From NCBI GenBank assembly GCA_947496465.1, contig CANMCX010000002.1, positions 62,001 through 126,000 on the forward strand: a stretch of DNA of 64,000 nt, given 5' to 3'. A program made the position numbers and the translations under genes. Under the pieces are notes generated by a model. It ran no database searches, was not told the origin of the DNA, and saw nothing but the letters and a program-made list of their open reading frames with translations. Below are positions 17,580 through 26,796 of this stretch, piece by piece. This DNA comes from Marinifilum_A sediminis. Lineage in GTDB: Bacteria > Bacteroidota > Bacteroidia > Bacteroidales > Marinifilaceae. How positions within the stretch are numbered: the first letter of the stretch is position 1; the number at the start of each line of letters is the position of its first letter.

Positions 17580-18794
17580 ATGAGAATATTACATACTTCT
17601 GATTGGCATATCGGACAACGCTTGCATGGTAAAGACAGATTTGATGAACACGAAAAATTCTTTGCCTGGTTATTACAATGTATAAATGATAGAAACATTG
17701 ATCTCCTTCTTATTGCAGGTGATATTTTTGATGTTGGTTATCCATCAAATGCAGCTTTGCAACAATATTATAGATTCTTAACCAAATGCCGTGAAAGTAA
17801 GTGTAGAAAGGTAATTATTACTGGTGGTAATCATGACTATGTTAGTACTTTGAATGCACCAAAAAATCTACTGGATGCATTGGACATTACTGTAATTGGA
17901 GGTGTTCCGGATCTTATCGAAAATGAAATCATAGAAATTAAAGACTGTAAAGATCAATTGGCTGCCTATGTTTGTGCTGTTCCCTATTTACGTGATAGAG
18001 ATATCCGTAAAGGAGTAGCTGGAGAAAGTCATGAAGAAAGAGTAAAAGCGACAAGTTTGGGGATTGCCAATCATTACCAGGAGTTGGCTGATAGACTTGA
18101 AGAAATCAATACACATAAACTACCCGTAATTGCTACTGGTCATCTGTATATGGCAGGAGCATCGACCAGTGATAGCGAAAGAGACATTCAAATGGGCAAT
18201 CAGGCTGCGTTTAGATGGGATTCTTTTCCTCAAAACTTTGATTATGTTGCCCTTGGTCACATCCATCGTCCGCAACGAATTTCAAATCAGGAGCAAGTTC
18301 GTTACTCGGGCTCTCCTATTCCCTTAAGTTTTAGTGAAAGAAAAGATCAGAAAGAAGTAGTATTGGCTGAATTTATGGAGAATGAACTCAAGCTGGTAGA
18401 ATCGATAAAGGTTCCGTCCTTTAGAAAACTAGTCGGATTTAGTGGTAGCCTGAATAAAGTTCTGGAGGAGCTTGAGCAACACCAATCTGAAGGTGAATAT
18501 TCCGATTGGGCTGAGATTCAAATCTTGGAAGAAAACTACGATCCAAATCTATTACAGAAATACAAAGAACTGCTGGATGGAGATTTCGATTTGGAAATCG
18601 TTAAACCATCGATCAGCTTTAAGGATAGAATTAAAGGAGTTTCTGAGTTATACGAAGAGCAGGTTGCCTTAAAGGATTTGACAGATCAGGAGGTATTCGA
18701 AAAGCTCCTGGATCGTTCCAATTTTGAAGATAGAGAGGAGTTGCAAAACTCTTATCAGCAACTGTTGCAGGAAATGAATGAACAAGAACAATAA
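17580..18794 (+). CDS. sbcD: Nuclease SbcCD subunit D (Mre11 family)
   Basis: 404 residues with the calcineurin-like phosphoesterase motifs in order: LHTSDWHIG (Asp8, His10), IAGDIFD, TGGNHDY, ATGHLY and ALGHIH, which bind the two manganese ions. The C-terminal part is the SbcD cap domain and SbcC-contacting region. With SbcC it forms the ATP-dependent nuclease that cleaves hairpins and processes protein-blocked or broken DNA ends in the cytoplasm. The ATG at 17580 gives the standard family start MRILHTSDWHIG. sbcC follows after 18 nt, as expected for an operon. Confidence 0.97.
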   Translation: MRILHTSDWHIGQRLHGKDRFDEHEKFFAWLLQCINDRNIDLLLIAGDIFDVGYPSNAALQQYYRFLTKCRESKCRKVIITGGNHDYVSTLNAPKNLLDALDITVIGGVPDLIENEIIEIKDCKDQLAAYVCAVPYLRDRDIRKGVAGESHEERVKATSLGIANHYQELADRLEEINTHKLPVIATGHLYMAGASTSDSERDIQMGNQAAFRWDSFPQNFDYVALGHIHRPQRISNQEQVRYSGSPIPLSFSERKDQKEVVLAEFMENELKLVESIKVPSFRKLVGFSGSLNKVLEELEQHQSEGEYSDWAEIQILEENYDPNLLQKYKELLDGDFDLEIVKPSISFKDRIKGVSELYEEQVALKDLTDQEVFEKLLDRSNFEDREELQNSYQQLLQEMNEQEQ

Positions 18795-18812
18795 GCTTTT
18801 AGTCCTTATACC

Positions 18813-21800
18813 ATGAAAATCACTCAACTTAGAATAAAAAACATGAACTCTTTAAAGGAGGAGCATGTTATTCCTTTTAATCAGGCTCCCTTGAGCCAAA
18901 CAGGACTATTTGCCATTACCGGACCTACTGGTGCGGGTAAGAGTACCCTTTTCGATGCCATTAGTCTTGCCTTATACAATCAGATACCACGATTTAGTGG
19001 GAAAATGTCGAAAGGAAATATCGAAAACTTTGGAACACTGATTACACGTGGCACCTCGGATTGTTATGCCGAAGTAGAATATCAGGTGAACGGGAATCGT
19101 TATCGCTCGAAATGGAGCATTAGTCGCAACCGAAATCAGAACTTACGTGATTATGAGATGGAGCTCTCTCAATTGAATGAGCAAGGTGAATGGGATATTC
19201 TGGAACGAGCGAAACGATTGGTACCTGGCTATAATGCTGATATAACTGGCTTGAACTACGATCAATTTATAAAGTCGATTGTTTTATCGCAGGGTGAATT
19301 TGCTAAATTTCTGAAAGCAAATGCCAACGAACGTTCCGAGTTATTGGAAAAGATAACCGGGACTGAGATTTACCGCCAAATTGGAAGGGCTGCCTTTACC
19401 AAGCTAAGGGAGCAAGAAGCTCTGATTACTGCCATTGACAATAAAATGCAAGGCATTGAATTGCTCAATCCGGAAGAGAAGGAATCTATTGAAGAGAGAA
19501 GTAAGACTTTAAAGGTAGAACTCGAAAAGCTTGAGAAACAGGTTAAAACCACAAAGGAACAGGTTGAGATTCGAAAGCAAGAATTGACCATCGCTCAATC
19601 ACTTGAAAAAAATAGTAAGGATGAAGAAAGCCTTCGAAAAGAGATTCAAGCTTTTGTTCCCCACTTGCAACAATTGGAAAAGCACAATAAGCTGATTCAT
19701 ATAAAAGGAGATCTGCAGCAAAACATTCAACAAAAACAGCAAATTGCACAGCTTAAAAAAGATCAAGAAGAGCACATTACTCAGATTGAAGTTAGAAAGA
19801 AAGAACTTGAGCAGATCGAGAAAGAATTAAGTGTTTCTGTTGAGAATGAAAAATTGGTAAGCAAAGAACGCAGGGAGATGTTGCCTATTCTCAACAAAGT
19901 GACTCTTTTAGATGAGCAATTGATTAATCTGAAAGAACAGCTCAAGCAGCATAAAGTAGAATTAGACAAGTCTGTTCTTTCCAATGAAAAGCTAAAAGGC
20001 AAACAGGATCAATTCACGAGTGATTTTAAAACTTGCACGAATACAAAAACTGAAATTGAGAAATGGATGGAAACCCATAAGGTTCTTGAAGAAGTTCCAG
20101 CCATACTGCCACTGGTGCATAACCAGGTTGATCAAGTGAAAAGTACATACTCGAAATTAGAGGAAGATGCTCAAAGATTAAAAAATACAGAAGTATACAA
20201 TCAAATACTTAAGGGCAGCAACTGGTCTCAAAAGATTGAGGTTCTGGAATTAGAGATTAATGATTCTAAAAGCAAGCTGATACCGCTAGAAAAAGATCTT
20301 GAGAATGCAAATTTCAGCAATCGTGAAGAGCTGAAACAAGTCACTGATCTGAATACTAAAAGAAGTAAGAGCCTTGAACAGTTGGTGGTTTTACAAACCA
20401 CCTATTTAAAGGATAAAAAGGAAAGCAAAGAGTTGAGCGAAAAATTGAAGGTCATTACTCAATCCGTTGCTAGTATCGGAGAAATTGTAAAAGAACAGGG
20501 GTCGAAACTAAAAGTTCTGCAGCTTAAAGAGGAAGAAATAAGTTTACGAATTCAGCGTCTGCAATTGGAATCCTCACTGGAAGACAAACGTCAGCAATTA
20601 ATTCCCAATCAAGCATGTCCCTTGTGTGGTTCTACACATCATCCTTATGTAGAGAGCTACGAAAACAAGGGCGAAGAGAGTCAGAAAGAGCAAGTTCAGG
20701 TGCACAAAGAGCTTAAAGAGCTCCAATCGGATATGGATAGCAAACAGAAGGAATTGGTTCGACTGAATGCTGATGGCAAAAACATGGAGGATCGACTGAA
20801 AATCCTTATGCAAAATCTAGAGGCTACTGCAAATGCTTTTGAGGCAGAAGTAGGCAAAAATAAAATTGAACTGGCTATTCAAAATGAAAATGATTTAAAA
20901 GAGCTTGTTGAGAAACAGAATATTCTGGTAAAAGAGATAGACACTTATACAAAATTCTTTGATATCAAAGAGAAGTTGATTCAGAATTTACAAATACTCT
21001 CTCCCCTTTTGGATAAGGTGAAACAAATTGCAGAAGCTCAAAAACAAAGTGAACTTCAATTGTCAAAATTCTCTCGATATACCGAAGGAAAAGCTAATCT
21101 GAAGTCAAAATTAGAAGAATTGAAACGACTTCACCTTCTCTATCTGGGAAAAAAGGAAGACTTACTTCAACAAGACAAGAGAATATTGCAATTAACTGAG
21201 CTGATAAAAGCAGGAACAGATAACATTAAGAATATGAATAAAGAAATAGAAGAAAAAACTGCCAACTTGAATAAATTGACAGCTAATAATTCTTCTATTG
21301 AAAAAGAGCGCAAACACTTGTTAAGCGATAAGTCTCCGCTTGAAGAGCAGACTAAGATCGATGAGAAATTAGAGAAGGCAGTTCAACAAAAACAAAATAA
21401 TTCGGAAAAAGAAGTAAGTACGAAACAGAAACTCGTTAACTTGGAAGAGCTCGTAAAGAAGAATGGTAAGCAGATAGGCGAATTGGAAAAGCAATACAAT
21501 AAAGATTTGGAACGATTGCTTGTTCTTGTTCAGGAAAGACAGTTTGAGAGTTTGGAAGAAGCTTTAAAAGCTATTCTCCCGGAGGTAAAAGCTGAAGAAT
21601 TTAAGAATACGAATGATTCTTTTCAGAAAAGAGAAACTAGTCTGAAGCAAAGTAAAAATGACCTATGGGAAGCACTTGCTAAGATCAAATTGAAACTTAC
21701 GGATATTCCTAGAGAAGAGCTCCTGGAACAAGAAAAGCAAGAGGATGCACTATTGGGAGAAATCAATAAAAACATTGGTGCCATTGATCAACAGTTAAAA

Positions 21801-22373
21801 CAAGATCAAGAGAATCGTAAAAGAGCTGGAGGCATGTTGAAAGAATTGGAACTACAGAGAAAAGAGGTAAAGCGCTGGGCAAATCTGAACGATTTAATTG
21901 GTGATGCAACGGGTAATAAATACAGTAAATTCGCACAAGAACTTACCCTTCAGCAAATGTTGAGTTTAGCCAATCTGCATCTGATGAAGCTGGACAAACG
22001 CTACCTGTTAAAATACAATGCACAACAAAACGAAGATTTGTTTGTGGTTGATACCCTGCAAGGCAACGAGGAAAGATCGGTTCGTACCCTATCTGGTGGC
22101 GAGAGCTTCCTAATCTCTTTGGCGCTTGCTTTGGGATTATCGGATCTTGCCGGACAAAATACCCAATTGGAAACCCTCTTTATTGATGAAGGCTTTGGGA
22201 GTTTAGATCAGGTGACTTTGGAACTTGCTCTAGGTACTTTGGAGCGTCTTCAAGCCGAGAGCAATAGAACTATTGGTGTTATTAGTCATGTTGAAGCCTT
22301 AAAAGAGCGCATTAACACTCAAATTGAATTGGTAAAAGACAATTCGGGTAACAGTCATATTGAGATTCATTAA
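18813..22373 (+). CDS. sbcC: Nuclease SbcCD subunit C (Rad50-type ATPase)
   Basis: 1186 residues. The N-terminal lobe has Walker A GPTGAGKST (about 39-47) and a Q-loop region (IVLSQGEFAKFL). Long coiled coils rich in Glu/Lys/Gln flank the zinc hook ACPLCGSTHHPY (Cys at about 602 and 605). The C-terminal lobe has the signature LSGGESFLISLALALGLSDL (about 1092) and Walker B ETLFIDEGFGSLD (about 1120). Two such subunits clamp DNA and drive the SbcD nuclease. Length is near the upper end of the family (1,020-1,240). Paired with sbcD; a bidirectional terminator follows. Confidence 0.97.
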   Translation: MKITQLRIKNMNSLKEEHVIPFNQAPLSQTGLFAITGPTGAGKSTLFDAISLALYNQIPRFSGKMSKGNIENFGTLITRGTSDCYAEVEYQVNGNRYRSKWSISRNRNQNLRDYEMELSQLNEQGEWDILERAKRLVPGYNADITGLNYDQFIKSIVLSQGEFAKFLKANANERSELLEKITGTEIYRQIGRAAFTKLREQEALITAIDNKMQGIELLNPEEKESIEERSKTLKVELEKLEKQVKTTKEQVEIRKQELTIAQSLEKNSKDEESLRKEIQAFVPHLQQLEKHNKLIHIKGDLQQNIQQKQQIAQLKKDQEEHITQIEVRKKELEQIEKELSVSVENEKLVSKERREMLPILNKVTLLDEQLINLKEQLKQHKVELDKSVLSNEKLKGKQDQFTSDFKTCTNTKTEIEKWMETHKVLEEVPAILPLVHNQVDQVKSTYSKLEEDAQRLKNTEVYNQILKGSNWSQKIEVLELEINDSKSKLIPLEKDLENANFSNREELKQVTDLNTKRSKSLEQLVVLQTTYLKDKKESKELSEKLKVITQSVASIGEIVKEQGSKLKVLQLKEEEISLRIQRLQLESSLEDKRQQLIPNQACPLCGSTHHPYVESYENKGEESQKEQVQVHKELKELQSDMDSKQKELVRLNADGKNMEDRLKILMQNLEATANAFEAEVGKNKIELAIQNENDLKELVEKQNILVKEIDTYTKFFDIKEKLIQNLQILSPLLDKVKQIAEAQKQSELQLSKFSRYTEGKANLKSKLEELKRLHLLYLGKKEDLLQQDKRILQLTELIKAGTDNIKNMNKEIEEKTANLNKLTANNSSIEKERKHLLSDKSPLEEQTKIDEKLEKAVQQKQNNSEKEVSTKQKLVNLEELVKKNGKQIGELEKQYNKDLERLLVLVQERQFESLEEALKAILPEVKAEEFKNTNDSFQKRETSLKQSKNDLWEALAKIKLKLTDIPREELLEQEKQEDALLGEINKNIGAIDQQLKQDQENRKRAGGMLKELELQRKEVKRWANLNDLIGDATGNKYSKFAQELTLQQMLSLANLHLMKLDKRYLLKYNAQQNEDLFVVDTLQGNEERSVRTLSGGESFLISLALALGLSDLAGQNTQLETLFIDEGFGSLDQVTLELALGTLERLQAESNRTIGVISHVEALKERINTQIELVKDNSGNSHIEIH

Positions 22374-22431
22374 GAGCTATTATAGATATTTTACAAAATC
22401 GCTTCTGCCCAATAGAATTGGCGCTTAACAA

Positions 22432-22458
22432 AAAATCCTCCTTAAAAAGGAGGATTTT
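22432..22458. terminator. Bidirectional terminator between sbcC and TonB receptor gene
   Basis: 12-bp perfect stem aaaatcctcctt/aaggaggatttt with a 3-nt loop and A/T runs on both sides, between convergent genes. Confidence 0.92.
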
Positions 22459-22483
22459 ATTATATATTAGTCTATCAGCTAAT

Positions 22484-24538
22484 TTACTTGAACTTTAATT
22501 TGTAGTGCAGTCCGAATGTGAACCAACGTCCGGGCTGTTGAAGATTCCCAATATCATTGTAGTTTTTATCCAATAAGTTGGAGACACTTGAATACAGTTC
22601 CAAATTCTTATGCTTCCAATACAATTTTAAATTTACCAGCCAAAAAGGATCGTAAGCAACTTCTCCGGTGTAATCACCATCTTCAAATTGCATATAAGAA
22701 CCATTTCTATCCTGATAACTTACTTGCCAATTGGCTGCCAAATTTTTCCAAATACTATGGTGCATAGAAACATCAAACTTATGCTTTAAATTGTCGAGCA
22801 CATAATTGGAGAAATATTCTTGATTGCCTTTATCCAGCTTAATGTAGGAGTAGTTCAGTTTTACTTTCTTAATGAAAATTGGCTGCCCCAAAACTTTCTC
22901 TGGAGAAATATCAAATCCAGATTCAATACCAAAGGAATTGACCTCGGTTAAATTCTGTGTTTTCCACTTCTCTTCCTGATCTTCCCTCACCCAATCGATT
23001 AAATCCTTACCATTTCGATAAAATGCATTTAAATGAGCTTTTAAGGCTTTATTATTATATTTTATACCACCTTCAACTGTAAGCGATTTCTCAGGTTTTA
23101 GATCAGGATTACCAATATTACTCGGACCGTTGTAATACAGATCTGTAAAGGTTGGCATTCGCATAGAGGTATTCACCGATGAATATATTTTTAGATCATT
23201 ACTAATTTGGTAGGCAATATCTATTCCCGGATAAACTTTCCAATCGAAATCCAGATCGGAAATCCAGTTAAACATGGCTCCTAAAGAGATACTCCATTTG
23301 TTAAGATATAGGGAATGCTCAGCAAAATAGGAAACGTGAGAACGTGAATGAGATCGAGTAAAATACTGGTCACTTTCGCCTGGAACCTTAATAGGTTCAT
23401 CCATTTCTTCCCCTAGTACATTACTCCAAATGTTTTCTGATCGGAATTCAGCTCCAAAGGAAGTTTTTCCCAAGGCAGAGCTAAACCATGTATTTATACT
23501 AGCTCCCAACACATCGGTTAAATGATAGTTGTGCGTTGTGTACCAACTTGCCGGATTGTCGCGAAACAATTCAAAACGGTCCTGATGTCTTCGCCAGTAT
23601 AGTGCAGGTTTAAAATGCAACTTCTTACCCGTTTCATATTGAACCGATGCAAATGTAGTTTTTGTTTTTTCGTATTGATTTGGATACTTAGGTGTGTAAA
23701 AGCTATTGGCTCCAAAACCTTTCTCTGTATAGCCCAATTGTACATCCAGTTTACCTGGATCACTTTCCAATTGTCCGTGATAAAATAGGTTATGAGTCTC
23801 AAAATCGGTATTGTCGATATACCCATCGGAAGATTTTCGATTGCCAGCTACGAAATGCTGAAAATTCCCAGTTTGAAAACCATAACTTGCATTCACATCC
23901 AGCAGGTTGTGCTCTCCGTAGGCTAGATCCAAATTCATTTCCTTATTGGTATTTTCACCGGTAATGATGTTAATGGCTCCTGAAAACGCATTGGGACCAT
24001 AAACACGTGCTGCAGGACCTTGAAGGATCTCTACCCTTGAAATGCTCTTTAGACTAACCGGAAGGTTGAAGTTGTGATGTCCGGTTTGGGGATCGGAGAT
24101 GTTGATGCCATTTAAAAGAATTAAAGTTTGATCGAAGGAACCTCCCCGAACCGAAATATCTGCCTGAACACCATGAACACCTCTTTGTCTGACATCAACA
24201 CTAAGAGCGTATTCCAGCAATTCCTGTATGCTTTGCACGGGAGCAGCTTCAATTTCCTCTCTCTCGATTACGGATACAATCCGTGCCACCTGCGAGTAGG
24301 TTACAGGTGATCTTTGGGCACTGACTTTGATCTCATCCAAGTCATACTCCATGCTTACATCTGTTGATAAGGTCTGAGCAAAAACATTTTCGGGTAGCGT
24401 AACAGTAAGGTAAATCACAAGTAAAACGGTAATTTTAACTTGTCTGTTAAGCGTCTGAAATAATGAATAGTTTTTGCCAGCCCATCTACGGAATGTTAAC
24501 ATTTTATCCCCAAGGCTTTGTTTATACATTGTATTCAT
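22484..24538 (-). CDS. TonB-dependent outer-membrane receptor (BtuB/siderophore-receptor-like)
   Basis: 684 residues. A long N-terminal region with a hydrophobic signal segment at about 34-54 (VKITVLLVIYLTVTLPENVFA) precedes a TonB-box-like stretch (DLDEIKVSAQ), a plug domain (SIQELLEYALSVDVRQRGVHG, LLNGINISDPQTGHHN, VEILQGPAARVYGPNAFSGAINI) and a beta-barrel with C-terminal signature DKNYNDIGNLQQPGRWFTFGLHYKLKFK. No CarboxypepD_reg domain, unlike SusC. The plug is of the vitamin B12/ferric-siderophore kind. The substrate is not evident: I found no cobalamin riboswitch or Fur box in the 316-bp upstream spacer and no transporter partner beside it. The long leader suggests the true start could be Met13 (MLTFRRW) instead. 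Confidence 0.9.
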   Translation of the reverse strand: MNTMYKQSLGDKMLTFRRWAGKNYSLFQTLNRQVKITVLLVIYLTVTLPENVFAQTLSTDVSMEYDLDEIKVSAQRSPVTYSQVARIVSVIEREEIEAAPVQSIQELLEYALSVDVRQRGVHGVQADISVRGGSFDQTLILLNGINISDPQTGHHNFNLPVSLKSISRVEILQGPAARVYGPNAFSGAINIITGENTNKEMNLDLAYGEHNLLDVNASYGFQTGNFQHFVAGNRKSSDGYIDNTDFETHNLFYHGQLESDPGKLDVQLGYTEKGFGANSFYTPKYPNQYEKTKTTFASVQYETGKKLHFKPALYWRRHQDRFELFRDNPASWYTTHNYHLTDVLGASINTWFSSALGKTSFGAEFRSENIWSNVLGEEMDEPIKVPGESDQYFTRSHSRSHVSYFAEHSLYLNKWSISLGAMFNWISDLDFDWKVYPGIDIAYQISNDLKIYSSVNTSMRMPTFTDLYYNGPSNIGNPDLKPEKSLTVEGGIKYNNKALKAHLNAFYRNGKDLIDWVREDQEEKWKTQNLTEVNSFGIESGFDISPEKVLGQPIFIKKVKLNYSYIKLDKGNQEYFSNYVLDNLKHKFDVSMHHSIWKNLAANWQVSYQDRNGSYMQFEDGDYTGEVAYDPFWLVNLKLYWKHKNLELYSSVSNLLDKNYNDIGNLQQPGRWFTFGLHYKLKFK

Positions 24539-24854
24539 TTTTTATAATAAGGGTGGCAAAAGTAGAAATTAATCCGATCTTATAATCTTAAATGAATTCT
24601 TATTTTAGCTTATTAAAGCTCTATTTCCAATTAAATTACACTGCTATTAAGTTCCCGAACAGCTAAAAATTTAATGGAAATTTATAATCAAAAACACTAA
24701 GCATATAATTATTAATGAATACATTGAAAGCACGAGAATCTTCCTGTATTTTTCCAAAATCTAATCATATACCTAACTCTTCTTGATGCTCATTATGTTC
24801 TTTATGTAAGAGAGGTATATAATATACTTCTGCTTTTTTTTGATGAGTTAAATA
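24539..24854. other. Spacer between LRR gene and TonB receptor gene
   Basis: 316 bp holding the receptor promoter. No riboswitch-like structure seen. Directly after the LRR stop 29 further codons stay open in frame on the minus strand. Confidence 0.4.
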
Positions 24855-25466
24855 CTATACATACAATCTCCCAACATGTGGTATTTCATCAGGTACAATA
24901 TCAAGAGGGTTATCCACTAAATTCAATTCTAAAAGTTGCTTGTCTCTAATCTGATGAAATGGGAATTGACTGATGTCATTGTTTTCAAGATAAATATTGG
25001 TAATAGACGTTGATTTCAATAAATATTCCAATCCTTTGGTAAGTTGATTATTTGTAAAGTCAATTAGTCTAAGATTTTGGCAAGAAGAAAGCAATTTAGG
25101 AACTTCAGTAAAGGTGTTGTTCCCAAGATATAGCTTCGCAAGTTCAAGTATATCCATAAAAGAATCAGGCAAAGCATTAATTTGATTGTTGCGAATGTCA
25201 ATACACTTTAATTTCTTCAATTGAGATATTTCCTTGGGAATGTATTCTAAATCGTTCTGCTGAATATCCAGAAACTCCAAATGTTCTAATTTAAACAGTG
25301 CAGGAGGCCATTTGCCTTTCAAAGCAACTTTCGAAATATTTAAGTGAGTAATCTGATTTAATTCATTTAGTTGATAACCTTTTATAAGCCAATTGACTTT
25401 TTTAACCTGCTTTAGCTTACGACTTATTTGTACGCTCAATTCTTCAATTGTATGTGCATCTCCCAT
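24855..25466 (-). CDS. Leucine-rich-repeat protein
   Basis: 203 residues, no signal peptide or membrane segment, so probably cytoplasmic. After a helical N-terminus, about seven LRR units of 22-23 residues follow (LEHLEFLDIQQNDLEYIPKE, LKKLKCIDIRNNQINALPDS, LAKLYLGNNTFTEVPKLL, LRLIDFTNNQL, ITNIYLENNDISQFP, LLELNLVDNPLDIVPDEI), of the LxxLxLxxNxLxxLP bacterial type. These form a curved protein-interaction surface; partner unknown. The neighbours are unrelated and it appears monocistronic. Unusually, the reading frame stays open for 29 more codons after its TAG stop with a protein-like sequence, so the present gene might be slightly shortened compared with relatives. Confidence 0.85.
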   Translation of the reverse strand: MGDAHTIEELSVQISRKLKQVKKVNWLIKGYQLNELNQITHLNISKVALKGKWPPALFKLEHLEFLDIQQNDLEYIPKEISQLKKLKCIDIRNNQINALPDSFMDILELAKLYLGNNTFTEVPKLLSSCQNLRLIDFTNNQLTKGLEYLLKSTSITNIYLENNDISQFPFHQIRDKQLLELNLVDNPLDIVPDEIPHVGRLYV

Positions 25467-26056
25467 TTAAATAATTCTAAATTTATTCCTGTGGAAGTAC
25501 AAAATAGTGAAAACTTCGTTCATTCAAGAACATGTCCATAAATTTGGAGAAAATCACTCCAAACCGAAAACCTAAAGTTCTTTGTGACGATATCCTATTT
25601 TAAAGCATTCTTATTATTTACATGGCAAGATATTGAACAATTTGGTTCTTGAAAACAAGTATATTCTCATGGTTTTATTTTACTCTTACTGATGTAGTAA
25701 ATACCTATATAAACCTATCAGCACCTGCTACGTTTATTGTGGCAGGTGCTGAATTTGATACAGAACGATGGAAGCTCAACTGAAATAAAGCTGACAAGCG
25801 TCTAATGTATCAGTAAGAAATTACTACATACTTTAAAAACTACTCCAAGATATAAAATTTTACATCATATTCGAACTTTATGGTACATTTAAACTTAATG
25901 AAAATGGTTTGCCATTAATTTTCAGTTTATTACAAAGTTAATCCATTATTAACCTACACTACTAATAAGTAATCCATACGTTCGAAACAGGCAAAAAAAA
26001 ATGAGCTGCCAATTCGGAATTGACAACTCTATAAATGGATTTAAATGTATTATCAG
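25467..26056. other. Spacer with nested inverted repeats
   Basis: 590 bp without a gene. It holds the element at 25685-25817 described separately. Otherwise AT-rich and without recognisable signals. Confidence 0.45.
25685..25817. repeat. MITE-like element with nested hairpin
   Basis: Outer inverted repeats cttactgat (25685-25693) and atcagtaag (25809-25817) flank a perfect 11-bp inner stem tcagcacctgc/gcaggtgctga (25718-25752, 13-nt loop). No open frame inside. About 133 bp, the size of a miniature inverted-repeat element or a structured RNA. Confidence 0.4.
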
Positions 26057-26785
26057 CTAAAAAGAATGCACTAGTGCTCTGACTTTACTGTTTGACAAGC
26101 CCGTAATATCCGCCACATCTTCCACAGACAATCCTTTTTTGTGGGCTTTAACAGCCATCTGTTCTAGCTTTTGGTCTGCTTCCAATTTATCGAATAAAAG
26201 ATCGACCATCCACGCCAAGGTCTTTAAAAATTCATCTACATCTTGTTTTTTGGTAAAATCGTACTCACAAAAGGTGGATACTTCCTTGTGCAAAATTAGG
26301 AAGTAGATTCCAGCTGACCACCAGGCATAAATTACATTGAGATCAATTCGGTAATCCTGAAAAACGCTTCTGCATTGTTCAAAGATTGGTTTTGCAAGAA
26401 TTTCGCGCTCTACTGATACCTTAGCTGTAAATCCGGCTTTATCGCCCAATTCCCATACCAGGAACTGCTGAAACTCTTCACTTTCGTATACGCCTAAGAA
26501 TTGATTGGTAAGCAAATCCTTCATGAATTTGCGATGATTTACAATGGGTATCTTGGTAACCTCTTCCAGATTCATTAGCCAATGATCCTGCTTCTCAATA
26601 TAAGATTTCAATAGCCCTTCAAAGCTTTCATAGTGTCTGTATATAAAAGCCTTATCTACGCCAGACTCTTCGGAAACCAGATTTATGCTTAGCTTAGAAT
26701 AACTCTTCTCTTTCAGGATTTTACCAATCGCTTTCATTAGTGACATTTTAGCTGCGATTGCTTTTCTTTCTCTTACATTTGCCAT
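26057..26785 (-). CDS. TetR-family transcriptional regulator
   Basis: 242 residues. An N-terminal TetR DNA-binding domain (about 5-60: AIGKILKEKSYSKLSINLVSEESGVDKAFIYRHYESFEGLL) is followed by an all-helical ligand/dimer domain. The last 25 residues, VEDVADITGLSNSKVRALVHSF, look like an extra helix-turn-helix, which is unusual for this family and may be an added DNA-contact or dimer element. It lies 11 nt after the alpha-oxoamine synthase gene in the same direction, so it probably regulates that operon and perhaps a lipid or secondary-metabolite function. Ligand unknown. Confidence 0.87.
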   Translation of the reverse strand: MANVRERKAIAAKMSLMKAIGKILKEKSYSKLSINLVSEESGVDKAFIYRHYESFEGLLKSYIEKQDHWLMNLEEVTKIPIVNHRKFMKDLLTNQFLGVYESEEFQQFLVWELGDKAGFTAKVSVEREILAKPIFEQCRSVFQDYRIDLNVIYAWWSAGIYFLILHKEVSTFCEYDFTKKQDVDEFLKTLAWMVDLLFDKLEADQKLEQMAVKAHKKGLSVEDVADITGLSNSKVRALVHSF

Positions 26786-26796
26786 GATTTACTTTC

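Noticed and set aside
24539..24854. Cobalamin riboswitch upstream of the BtuB-like receptor
   Set aside because: I looked for the conserved B12-box words and found none in this spacer.
24768..24854. Readthrough extension of the LRR gene (29 codons after its TAG)
   Set aside because: Protein-like, but too short and without known relatives; kept only as a note in the LRR entry.
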